NCBI GenBank assembly: GCA_964405465.1
Contig: CAYONZ010000061.1
Span: forward strand, 1-18,827
Direction of reading: 5' to 3'
From: CAYONZ01 sp964405465
GTDB taxonomy: Bacteria; Bdellovibrionota; Bdellovibrionia; Bdellovibrionales; JAMPXM01
Length of the DNA stretch: 18,827 nucleotides
Part shown: positions 7,447 to 16,300 of the stretch, piece by piece
Layout of the letters: every line of letters begins with the position of its first letter
Numbering within the stretch: position 1 is the first letter of the stretch
Notes under the pieces: generated by a model
Databases searched by the model: none
Told to the model about the DNA's origin: nothing
What the model saw: only the letters and a program-made list of their open reading frames with translations
Position numbers and translations under genes: made by a program

Positions 7447-8817
7447 ATGTTGTTTACTGGGAAGAAATGGCGAGAACAGATGCGAGAAAAATCTCGAGAG
7501 TCTGTGTTTAATTTACCTTTTTATTTTACAAATAAGCTTCGTGGTTGGGGCCGATCTCGAGTGAATCTCCGAGAGGCTTTGGCTTTGAAGATGGTGTTAC
7601 AGGTGGGACTGCTGGTGGCGCTCACGGCGAGATGGTCGACGGCGATTGCGCAAGACCAGGTCTCCAATCAAAATACTGTTCAGAATACTGTTCAAAGCAC
7701 AGTACAGAGTTCGGCACAAAGCTCTGTGCCGCTCCCTCAATCTACTTCTGCGACAAAAGCTCCAGCAAAAGAGAACACGTTATTTGCGAAGACGAACGCG
7801 CAGCTCATGACTATTTTGATTGGCAGAAGCATTGAAGATCAAATCGTCAATGCGAAATGGATGGGCACGAGCTTTGAGCTTGTGGTGGATCAGGAATTTC
7901 AATCGTGGCTCAAAGCTCATCTTGATATGAACTCTTTTTTTGCGACGGGGTCATTTTCAAATCTCTACACTCAAGAGGGGCATGCACCAAGTGGTTTTCT
8001 TTTAACTGAGGCCTCCTTGGAGGTTGATCCGTTTTCATTTATGAGTTTCAAAGGCGGAGTTCTTTTTACAGAGTTCTCTGATATTCATTCAAGTTTTCAG
8101 GGCGCTGGATTTCCAGGCGCTCGTGCAGCCCTTCATTTTAAAAACGAGACCTTGAGCACAGAGCTTTGGACTTCCCAGGTGATTCCCACTTCAGACACGG
8201 CTGAAGTAAAATCCGCTGAGAATGGCATCACATCCCGTCTGAGTTTAGTCGGTGGGAATTTAAAGCTTGGGGATGCAAAGTCCTTGGCAAATTTGAAGCT
8301 TGGTTTAACTTATTTTGATTTTATTGATTTGACCTCATCAGCAGCAGTGGACTCACAGTATCTCGGCAACACAGTGACCTTGACCGGATCTCAAGCGCGA
8401 TTCAACTATGACTTTAAAGGGTGGGAGACTTCGGGCTCCACTTCGATTCGTTTGGGATCTAGAACTAGAATTGGCGTGGATGGTTCCTATTTGAAGAATC
8501 CGCAGGCTCCGGAGACTGCGAATCTTGCGTACAGCTATGTCTTCAAACTGACACGGAAATTTGGCTTGATCGATGTGATCCCCTCATTTGGATATTTCTA
8601 CAACGAATCGGATTCGTTGCCAGCAACCTACAGTCGCTTGAATTATTCATATAATAACCGGTTGGGAACGATTGCGGGATTGGCCACGGTTTTTACTAAA
8701 CAAAAAATCACGGCATTTGCTCGCTGGTTAAAGGCGGATGAAATAGAAGACCGACCGTTTACCGCAGATCGAAACATTGTGACCATTGGGGTGGAGGCAG
8801 ACTATGACATCCTCTAG
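7447..8817 (+). CDS. Probable outer-membrane beta-barrel protein
   Basis: A 456-residue protein. The hydrophobic part of the signal peptide lies at residues 49-66 (MVLQVGLLVALTARWSTAIA), cleaved near AIAQ-D, so the first 48 residues would be an unusually long basic leader. ATG 7447 has GGGGTGA before it; ATG 7591 gives a normal signal peptide but a poor ribosome site. Residues 75-93 are short Gln-based repeats, then a Ser/Ala/Pro linker to about 110. From 130 to the end, strands alternate polar and hydrophobic residues with aromatic girdle-like positions (SFKGGVLFTEF, LANLKLGLTYFDF, IIGV-type end VTIGVEADYDIL), as in porin-like barrels, although the last residue is Leu and not Phe or Trp. It overlaps the next gene by 14 bases, so the two products are probably made together. 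Substrate or role unknown. Confidence 0.7.
   Translation: MLFTGKKWREQMREKSRESVFNLPFYFTNKLRGWGRSRVNLREALALKMVLQVGLLVALTARWSTAIAQDQVSNQNTVQNTVQSTVQSSAQSSVPLPQSTSATKAPAKENTLFAKTNAQLMTILIGRSIEDQIVNAKWMGTSFELVVDQEFQSWLKAHLDMNSFFATGSFSNLYTQEGHAPSGFLLTEASLEVDPFSFMSFKGGVLFTEFSDIHSSFQGAGFPGARAALHFKNETLSTELWTSQVIPTSDTAEVKSAENGITSRLSLVGGNLKLGDAKSLANLKLGLTYFDFIDLTSSAAVDSQYLGNTVTLTGSQARFNYDFKGWETSGSTSIRLGSRTRIGVDGSYLKNPQAPETANLAYSYVFKLTRKFGLIDVIPSFGYFYNESDSLPATYSRLNYSYNNRLGTIAGLATVFTKQKITAFARWLKADEIEDRPFTADRNIVTIGVEADYDIL
7669..7725 (+). repeat. Short Gln-Ser/Asn-Thr/Ser-Val coding repeats
   Basis: Residues 75-93 read QNTV QNTV QSTV QSSA QSSV, split here into units. The first two units differ at the DNA level by one base (CAAAATACTGTT and CAGAATACTGTT), pointing to local duplication. 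The segment lies just after the signal peptide and looks like a flexible spacer before the barrel. Copy number may vary between strains. Confidence 0.6.
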
Positions 8818-11017
8818 AAATTTGCTTAAGATATTTGGATTTTTCATTGCACTTGGTGTTTTAAGTGCTTGCGGTTCGAAGCGGGCCGCACGAACGGAAC
8901 AGGCGACTTTTCGTGTCGATAGCATTTCAGTGGATAAGGTATCGAACTCTTCATTTGATTCGATGGGGTTTGCCTCGAGTCGGAAATTTTACTTTTCCGC
9001 TTGTGTGAATGACATTGTCAATCGCGGGCCAATTATTTTAACAGAATTTGCAATTCAGGATGGAAAAACGGAGCGGGTTGTGAAGACTGACCCCAGCGGC
9101 TGTTTACTTTGGAGTGAGACTCATGAGGTGAACTTCAAGCGCCCTGAAAAGATACTTCACATTCAGCGCACTTTTGTTGGGCGACAAGTCCACGCCGGAA
9201 AAGTAACGCTTGAATTGGCGTTTAATCCTTGGTCAGACAGTGATGTTCTCTATGATTTACGAAAGACTCAGCCTGTACAGAACCCAGAGAAAGTGGAGTC
9301 TCTTGGCTTTGATGAATCGATAGATGCCTCTCTGGCTTCGGTTAAACCGGATTCTCCTGAAGGTTCAAAGGGTGGTACTTTGAGTAAAGGTACCTTTGAC
9401 ATTCATGGTTCGCGAATGAATTTGAGCGCGTTGTCTTTGGATTTTAAGGGACTCGATGATCAGAATTACCGAGTCACTCCATTGTTGTCGCTACAGATTG
9501 CGCAGCGGTTCTTGTTGAGTTTTGTACCACAGGTGGTGCATGCCGATATCAATGGCAAGCCTGTGGTCTCCACGATGACGTCGGGCAAATTGAAAATGGA
9601 TTTCGTTCTTTTGAAGGAGACAGATGACCAAAGACTCGATGTGCGTGACGTTGTTGCGGCTCATTCAGGTTTTGTAAATGTGCGACCAACAGGAGATGTT
9701 GCAGAAGAAATGAGTTTGCGATTGACAGATTTGGCAGCAGCATCAAGCCGAATGAAGCTAGTTGTTGTCTTGACACCTGAGGCTTCATCAGGCGTTCAGG
9801 CTACGGTCTTTTCTGGGCAAATGCATCCAATGTCGGGCACGAGCTCAAGTGTTCAGTTGGTGTTTGAGCCAAATCAAAAAGCCGAAGCGATTTCTCTAGT
9901 GGTTAAGGAGTTTAGTCAAAAGCAATACAGAGCTATAGATGTTTTTCAGCAAAAATCAGGTTACTTGCGAGTGTCGCAACGAAAGATTGAGTCCAAATGG
10001 TTGGGCGAAGACAGTAAAAAAGAATATGACTTCTATCAATGGGCCCAAGCTTATATTGACAAGAAACTTTCGCGTGCGGATCAAGGTCGCTTCGAGAAGA
10101 TGCTTTGTGTGCGCGTTCTTCTAGAGGGAAAGGACCTGACGGAATTGCCGACGGCGACTTGGTATGAACGCCTCATGGGAGATGCTTCTGCTGAAGATAA
10201 AGTGATCTCTAAATGTATGAAGTCCGCAGAAAAAATTTTGGAGTTGAAGGAGCTCGAAGTCGTAGATAAATTGAACAACGATGTTCCTAAACAAATTGGA
10301 TTTACTAATGACTTCAATCTCTCACTTGCAAGTTCATTTGTCTTTTCAGACAACGAGTCTGACACGTCTGGCTCCGATTTTAGCATGCGAGGTGGTGTAG
10401 GGGCATCGGCATCAGCCGGAGTAGGTGCATCTTTTGCACAACCATTGGGCGCAAGCAAACAGGATGGACCTCCGTCACCTCTTTCGTTTGGAGCCAACGC
10501 TAGTGCCTCTGTCGACGTTCATGCTTCAGTTGGAAAAGACTGGTACAAAGTTGTGTCGAAGAGTGAAAGTCGAGGAGAATCGGTATCCGGTGCTTTGGTG
10601 AATAGTGAGAGTATCTCAATTCACCAGATAGATTTTGAGATCGATTTGAATGCCAAACGATGTTTGGTTTTTGGACCTAAATCCGAATTTAGAAAATTTA
10701 TGCTCGGTCAGTCTTGGGTGAAGGGCTATTATGTTTGTTCGCAGTCCTCATTGCGACAGGCCAGTCGGCAGAGCTATTTTTTGGTGAATCAATCGGTAAC
10801 ACAAAGTTTATTTAACGATCCAGAATCTGCAACTGGCGTTAAGTGGCGAATGCTTCTCAGGGGATCAGATGTGTTCGAACAGTTCCGCCGACTCACACAA
10901 GAAAAAGACACTTATGTGAAGTTCCAAAAGATTCAAGTCCACCAGACAAACGACCAGTGGGCTCGGGAGTTTAATATGACTCAGGTCTATCCGGGAGTTT
11001 TGTCGGTTTCACCTTAG
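8804..11017 (+). CDS. Large lipoprotein of unknown function
   Basis: A 737-residue protein from ATG 8804, chosen because GGAGG (8793-8797) sits 6 bases upstream; a TTG at 8786 in the same frame is less likely. The signal peptide ends in a classic lipobox LSAC with lipidated Cys23. No domain is recognised. Residues 30-170 are beta-rich with paired cysteines. Residues about 390-500 are helical and charged. Residues about 528-575 are Gly/Ala/Ser-rich with two related runs (GASASAGVGASFA and GANASASVDVHASVG) that could be surface strands. The last 160 residues contain two cysteines and many aromatics. The gene overlaps the preceding barrel gene by 14 bases, indicating translational coupling, so the two products may form an outer-membrane pair. 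A terminator follows the stop by 15 bases. Confidence 0.75.
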   Translation: MTSSRNLLKIFGFFIALGVLSACGSKRAARTEQATFRVDSISVDKVSNSSFDSMGFASSRKFYFSACVNDIVNRGPIILTEFAIQDGKTERVVKTDPSGCLLWSETHEVNFKRPEKILHIQRTFVGRQVHAGKVTLELAFNPWSDSDVLYDLRKTQPVQNPEKVESLGFDESIDASLASVKPDSPEGSKGGTLSKGTFDIHGSRMNLSALSLDFKGLDDQNYRVTPLLSLQIAQRFLLSFVPQVVHADINGKPVVSTMTSGKLKMDFVLLKETDDQRLDVRDVVAAHSGFVNVRPTGDVAEEMSLRLTDLAAASSRMKLVVVLTPEASSGVQATVFSGQMHPMSGTSSSVQLVFEPNQKAEAISLVVKEFSQKQYRAIDVFQQKSGYLRVSQRKIESKWLGEDSKKEYDFYQWAQAYIDKKLSRADQGRFEKMLCVRVLLEGKDLTELPTATWYERLMGDASAEDKVISKCMKSAEKILELKELEVVDKLNNDVPKQIGFTNDFNLSLASSFVFSDNESDTSGSDFSMRGGVGASASAGVGASFAQPLGASKQDGPPSPLSFGANASASVDVHASVGKDWYKVVSKSESRGESVSGALVNSESISIHQIDFEIDLNAKRCLVFGPKSEFRKFMLGQSWVKGYYVCSQSSLRQASRQSYFLVNQSVTQSLFNDPESATGVKWRMLLRGSDVFEQFRRLTQEKDTYVKFQKIQVHQTNDQWAREFNMTQVYPGVLSVSP

Positions 11018-11032
11018 AGACCTTACCAGCAG

Positions 11033-11056
11033 CCCCAAGAAGTATTCTTGGGGTTT
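11033..11056 (+). terminator. Hairpin terminator after the lipoprotein gene
   Basis: CCCCAAGAA and TTCTTGGGG form a perfect 9-bp stem with a GTA loop, followed by TTTG. The stem is strong but the T run is short, so termination may be partial. It closes the barrel-lipoprotein transcription unit. Confidence 0.7.
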
Positions 11057-11205
11057 GCGCAGTTCGTACCTTACACTTGAAAAATCATGATTCTTTTCCG
11101 ATGAGGGTGAGGGGTTGTAGTCAGCCATCTTGTCATTTTGGAAGTACTTGCGATTGAAGGATTGCTGTTTCCATTTTCTAAATAATTTTAGTTTAAGGAG
11201 AAACT

Positions 11206-11769
11206 GTGTCGGACGGGAAATCTGAATCGAAGTTTGAGGCACCAGCCAATTCCAATATCTGGCGAAAATGCAGCACATGTAAAAAAAAGCCAATTGAACT
11301 CAAACAGAAATACTATGTTTGCAGTGTCTCGACTTGCAATGGGCAGCGAACTGGATATGTATTTTGTAGTGTTGAATGCTTTGAACGTCACCTTCCAGGG
11401 GCCAAGCACCGTGAGGCTGGTGCGGTGGAAAAAATTGCGCCATATGTCCAAGAATCAGCGGTGAATGAGTCCGAGGGCAAACAGGCCTCGCGTGAACCTG
11501 CGCGTGTTTTTGTAAAACCAAGTTCGCCTGCGCCTGGTTCTTCAGTATTTTCTGCGGGTTCAAAAATTCCGCGCGAGGTTTTGATTATTGCTTCGCGATT
11601 GAAAGAGTACGTACAAGCTCGGAGTGATTACAATACATCGGCCGCAGTGATGGATGTTTTGTCCGAACACGTGAGAATCATAACTGACCGTGCAATTGAT
11701 AATGCTCGGGCCGAAGGGCGCAAAACGATTTTAGATCGTGATTTCGATTTTCTAAAAAAGGGGTTTTAA
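11206..11769 (+). CDS. Zinc-finger protein with C-terminal bacterial histone fold
   Basis: A 187-residue protein starting with GTG, backed by TAAGGAG 5 bases upstream. Residues 22-68 contain eight spaced ligands: Cys22, 25, 39, 44, 54, 58 and His62, 68. The segment YVFCSVECFERH is like HIT or MYND fingers, so two zinc ions could bind. Residues 75-120 are a Ser/Pro-rich linker. Residues 121-183 look like a histone fold: a first helix (PREVLIIASRLKEYVQARS), a long second helix from NTSAAVMDVL to about 170, the loop GRKTI that matches the RKT motif of archaeal histones, and a short third helix (DRDFDFLKKG). A histone of this phylum, Bd0055 of Bdellovibrio bacteriovorus, is known to coat its chromosome. 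Likely a dimeric DNA-binding protein; the finger may bind protein or DNA. It is a single gene between terminators. Confidence 0.8.
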   Translation: MSDGKSESKFEAPANSNIWRKCSTCKKKPIELKQKYYVCSVSTCNGQRTGYVFCSVECFERHLPGAKHREAGAVEKIAPYVQESAVNESEGKQASREPARVFVKPSSPAPGSSVFSAGSKIPREVLIIASRLKEYVQARSDYNTSAAVMDVLSEHVRIITDRAIDNARAEGRKTILDRDFDFLKKGF

Positions 11770-11770
11770 A

Positions 11771-11814
11771 AACCACAGGCTAAGAGGCGACCCAGCCTGT
11801 GGTTCCGGTTTTTT
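11771..11814. terminator. Bidirectional terminator between the histone gene and amtB
   Basis: AACCACAGGCT (11771-11781) and AGCCTGTGGTT (11794-11804) pair perfectly over 11 bp with a 12-base loop. On the plus strand CCGG and six T follow; on the minus strand the stem is followed by TTT and AAAA. It serves the two convergent genes, more strongly the plus-strand histone gene. Confidence 0.85.
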
Positions 11815-11822
11815 ACCTAGAT

Positions 11823-13052
11823 TTATGTGTGAGCACTTGCAAGTTGATCGAGTTCCAGGTCTTCAAGAATTTGTGCTTTTGGTTTGCTCTCATCTTGGGT
11901 GTGAATGTCGAGCGGAGTGATGGCTCGGATCAATCGTAAACCAATATAGGTCATGGCAGCGGTATAGGAAACCACAACTAAAAGTCCAATGAGGTGAGCC
12001 CATAGGGTGTGGGTGTTGCCTGCGACCAATCCTTGTTCTTGTGCGAAGATGGCCGTTGCAATCATGCCCACTATGCCTCCGACACCATGACATGGAAACA
12101 CATCGAGAGTGTCGTCAATTTCGGTGCGAGATCTCCAAGCGACTACATAGAACGATATCATTGAAGCAATGGCACCAATAAACAAACTAGCTCCTACAGA
12201 AACATATCCCGCGGCAGGGGTGATCGCGACCAAACCAACCACAGCACCTATACACGCGCCAAGTGCCGAGGGTTTACCTTTTTTGATCCAATCCAGTGCC
12301 ACCCAAGCGAGCATGGCAGAAGCAGATGCTGCATGGGTTGTCAAAAAGGCTTGTACAGCCTGTGCATTTGCACTGAGTGCAGAGCCAGCGTTGAAGCCAA
12401 ACCATCCAAACCAAAGCATTCCGGTGCCCAATAGAACAAACGGAATATTAGCAGGCGTCATTTCTTGGGTTTCACCTTTCTTCTTCATCATCAATGCAGA
12501 AATCAACGCTGCGATTCCGGCACTAATATGAACAACCGTTCCACCAGCAAAGTCTAAGACACCCATTTTTCTCAAAAACCCATCTGGATGCCAGGCCCAA
12601 TGTGCAATTGGCGCATAAATAAACAAAGAAAAGAAGATCATAAACAAAAGGTAAGACTTGAATCGAATGCGATCAGAAAAAGCACCCGTCACCAGAGCAG
12701 GAGTGATCACTGCAAACTTCATTTGAAAAAGTGCGAAGAGCGCAAGCGGAATTGTCGCTGCAAAAGTGGGGTCAGCCGCAAGGCCTACATTTCGAAAACC
12801 TAAATAGGTCAGAGGGTTGCCAATAACCCCGCCGATCGAGGATCCAAATGAAAGACTAAAGCCAACCAAAATCCAAAGCAAACTGACGACTGCCATCGAT
12901 ATGAAACTTTGAAACATGGTTGAAAGCAGATTTTCTTTTTTGACCATGCCACCATAGAAGAGGGCAAGCCCTGGGGTCATGAGCAAAACCAAGCCTGTTG
13001 CTGTGAGTAGCCACCCAATATCTCCTGAATTTAGAACTGAAGTTGTATCCAT
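11823..13052 (-). CDS. amtB: Ammonium transporter, Amt/MEP/Rh family
   Basis: A 409-residue inner-membrane channel that carries ammonium, working as a trimer. Eleven hydrophobic segments can be traced. The family residues are present: the GLALFYGGMVKKENLLSTM signature near residue 28, Trp152 and Trp154 in HWAWHPDGF, Asp167 in LDFAGG, and the pore pair His175 (GGTVVHISAG) and His322 (CHGVGGIVG). AAGGAGG lies 9 bases before the ATG. The C-terminal tail (ITPLDIHTQDESKPKAQILE and on) lacks the HGE-type end of the E. coli protein, so contact with a PII protein may differ. No glnK or glnB gene lies beside it. It is divergent from gltBD across 297 bases, which links uptake with assimilation. It seems to be a single-gene transcript. 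Confidence 0.95.
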   Translation of the reverse strand: MDTTSVLNSGDIGWLLTATGLVLLMTPGLALFYGGMVKKENLLSTMFQSFISMAVVSLLWILVGFSLSFGSSIGGVIGNPLTYLGFRNVGLAADPTFAATIPLALFALFQMKFAVITPALVTGAFSDRIRFKSYLLFMIFFSLFIYAPIAHWAWHPDGFLRKMGVLDFAGGTVVHISAGIAALISALMMKKKGETQEMTPANIPFVLLGTGMLWFGWFGFNAGSALSANAQAVQAFLTTHAASASAMLAWVALDWIKKGKPSALGACIGAVVGLVAITPAAGYVSVGASLFIGAIASMISFYVVAWRSRTEIDDTLDVFPCHGVGGIVGMIATAIFAQEQGLVAGNTHTLWAHLIGLLVVVSYTAAMTYIGLRLIRAITPLDIHTQDESKPKAQILEDLELDQLASAHT

Positions 13053-13349
13053 GCGGTAAATCCTCCTTGAAAAATATTTCGAACGTTATGTGAACAAAAG
13101 TCCAACACAAAAAAAACTTTGCCAGACGATTAAGCAAAATCTGTTTATATTAGAGTAAAAATCCTAACAAATGCCTGAGCAAAGATTAAATTTTTGAGGA
13201 GTTCAAACTCTAATCAACGAATTTTGTATGATTTTTTTTAAAGCTCTTGTACAAAAACTCTCTTCGTTTTTTTATGTTATTTTTTTGCAACTTAGATAAG
13301 CGTATTTGGACAAGCATACATAGATCCTCTTCAACGAAATGGTGAGCAC
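13053..13349. promoter_or_regulatory. AT-rich divergent control region between amtB and gltB
   Basis: This region must carry promoters for both nitrogen genes. It is very AT-rich with several T runs. GAGTTCAAACTC (13199-13210) has 5-bp inverted arms around CA, and CTTGTACAAAA contains the palindrome TTGTACAA near 13247; either could bind a regulator. I looked for a sigma-54 promoter (GG, 10 bases, GC) because of the nitrogen context. TGGCAAAG on the minus strand has the first half only. No known nitrogen-regulator site is clear. Confidence 0.4.
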
Positions 13350-16300
13350 ATGTCGAAACGAAATCAATTGATCAAATCTTCGCCACGCCTCTCTCCGGCA
13401 TCCGCCCAGCATGGCTTATATGATTTCAACGATGAAAAAGACGCATGCGGAATTGGTTTTATTTGTTCTCCTAAGAAAGCGCCCTCACATGAAATCGTGC
13501 AGAACGCTTTGCGGATATTAAAAAATCTTTCCCATCGAAGTGCCAAGGGTGCCGACGGGTTAACTGGCGACGGGGCCGGGCTATTGATGCAAATTCCTCA
13601 CGAGTTTTTTCGCACGCAAGATGGTTTGTCCTCGCTTCCAGAGTTTGGTGAATACGCAGTGGGTTCTTTGTTTTTTGCAAAAGATCACTCGCTTCGCCTC
13701 GAGCAAGAGTATCGCTTTTCTCTCTTAGCTGAATCTCTTGGCATGAAGACGATGGCTTGGCGTACAGTTCCTACAAATCCGAAGGTCTTGGGGGCACAGG
13801 CCGCCGAACTGGAGCCAACTTTGCGCCAGGTGTTTTTGGTGCGCAATCCTATATTTTCGGGTCTCTTCGATTGGCAAAGCTCGCTTTTTGTACTTCGTAG
13901 AATGGCCGAAAAACAGTTTCGAATGCAGCAAGGTCGTGACCTTCGAACGGGTGCTCCAATCACACAGTTCTATATTGCGAGTCTTTCCACCCAAACAATT
14001 GTGTACAAAGGTCTGGTGTTGCCAGAGAGTTTAGGAGAATTCTTTTCTGACCTTCGCAATGATTTAGTCAAAAGCCAAATGGCACTTGTGCATTCACGCT
14101 TCAGTACGAACACACTTCCAGCTTGGGAGTTGGCACATCCTTTTCGACAGCTCTGCCACAATGGTGAGATCAATACGATTCGGGGAAATTTAAAGTGGAT
14201 GAAGGCACGTGAGCCGGAGATCACTCAAAACTGGTCTAAGAAATGGAATCAGGCTGCAACCAATTTTCAGCCGCTTGTAGCGAGCGGCCAGAGTGATTCG
14301 CAATCTCTTGATAATGTTGTAGAGATTCTTTGTCGTGAGGGCTTTGAGCTTCCCGAAGCGTTGATGATCATGGTTCCAGAAGCATGGGAGAAAGATCTTT
14401 CGATGCATCAAGAGCTTCGTGACTTTTATGCTTACTACGCTTCGCGAATGGAGCCCTGGGACGGTCCAGCTGCGATCTGCTTTACTGATGGCAAATGGGT
14501 TGGAGCGCGACTCGATCGCAATGGCCTTCGCCCGTGTCGGTACACGATTTTACAAGATCAAACCATAATTTTATCCTCTGAAACAGGTGTACTCGATTTG
14601 CCTGTTGATCAAGTTCTCAAACGAGGCCGTCTCTCTCCAGGAGAGATGCTTGCTGTGGATATGACTACAGGTGAAATTTTTGAAAACACCTCAATCAAGA
14701 ATAAATTTGCAGCACAAAAGAACTATGGAAAATTAAAGGAATCAGAGCAAAGTTCGTTGGCAACTATCGAGAAACAGGTCGATGCTGAATTTGAGTCGCT
14801 CGCCTCCAAAGAGGTAAACTCCTCAACAAGCGATCAAAACTCCAGATACGATGAATTTCATAAGAGGATGCAGCAGCTTTTACAGTTTGGGTTTTCCCGC
14901 GATGAATTGCGTGCTGTTGTATTGCCAATGTTTCTTGGCGGCGAAGAACCAAGTTCTTCGATGGGAAACGACACTCCCTTGGCGGTTTTGTCTGATCGTC
15001 CGCAATTATTGTTTAATTATTTTCGGCAGATGTTTGCGCAAGTCACGAATCCTCCTATTGATCCCATTCGTGAAGAGATGGTGATGTCGCTGTCATCGGT
15101 CATTGGAGCACGTTCGAGTTTGGTCGGGGCAAAACCCGAGGGCCACTCCCGCATTTGGCTCGAACATCCGGTACTGACAAAGGAGCGGTGGCTGGCGCTT
15201 CAAAATGGTTCACGAAAAATATTTGGTGCTGCTCCATCTATTCTTTCAGCCACCTGGAGTCGAAGTTCCAGCGTCGGGCCCATTGGGACTAAAGGCCTTT
15301 CGCAAAGTGAGTTGGAAACCGCTCTGGATCATTTGTGTGAACAAGCGGCTCAAGCTGTGCGCTCTGGCGCACGTGTGATCGTAATCGCAGATTGGTTTGA
15401 AAAAGCGAAAGAACCGGTGCTGTTAAACAAAAACAGTTTTGCGATTCCATCGCTTCTCGCGCTATCGGCAGTGCACCAACACCTGGTGCACTGCGGGCTC
15501 AGACTTCAGGCCTCGCTCGTTGTCGCGACGGGAGAAGCCCGTGATGTCCATCACTTTGCTTGTCTCATTGGTTATGGGGCTGATGCAGTCTACCCGTATT
15601 TGTTGGGTGATCTGTTTTGTGCACTTCAAGAGAGCGGAGAAATTCCGAAAGACTTTGGTTTTGCAAAAGCTGAACTGAATTTTGGTAAAGCCATCAATAA
15701 AGGTCTGTTGAAGGTGATGTCAAAAATGGGAATTTCAACTCTGCAAAGTTATTGTGGGGCACAGATTTTTGAAGTGATTGGTTTGAGTTCGAGTGTGGTG
15801 CAAAAATATTTTGGCGGAACGGCTTCGAAACTTGAGGGAATGGGCATTGCTGAAATTGAAAATGAAATCGAAAGTCGTCACCAATTGGCGAACGAAGCCA
15901 TGCGAAGAATTGCTGATTCCTCAGATCTAAAGGAGCAGGTTGGGTGGTCCTCTCTCGCTTCTCTCTCACTGCTTCCGGTTTCTGGTAAAATACACTTTCG
16001 TTCGCAGGGAGAATCGCATCAATGGACACCACATGCCATTGCGAGCCTGCAAAATGCGACAAAAACCAATAGTGCCAAAACCTATCAAGAGTTCAGCGAT
16101 GAAGTGACACGCAATTCGCGTCAGACTCTGCGAGGCCTTTTAAGTTTCAAGAAAACTCGGTCTCCAATTGCGCTTGATGAGGTTGAACCTGCGACCGAAA
16201 TCATGAGACGTTTTACCACGGGTGCGATGTCTTTTGGCGCTCTTAGCCAGGAGGCGCATGAAACTCTTGCTATTGCCATGAATCGAATTGGCGCAAAAAG

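Noticed and set aside
10081..10497. A 138-codon minus-strand frame
   Set aside because: Shadow of the large lipoprotein gene, whose frame, start and terminator are all well supported.
11009..11293. A 94-codon minus-strand frame over the region before the histone gene
   Set aside because: It crosses the terminator hairpin and the histone ribosome site and has no features of its own.
13053..13349. Sigma-54 promoter for amtB or gltB
   Set aside because: TGGCAAAG on the minus strand matches the -24 half, but the GC of the -12 half is missing at the right spacing.
15694..16062. A 122-codon minus-strand frame
   Set aside because: Lies fully inside gltB, which is continuous and conserved there.
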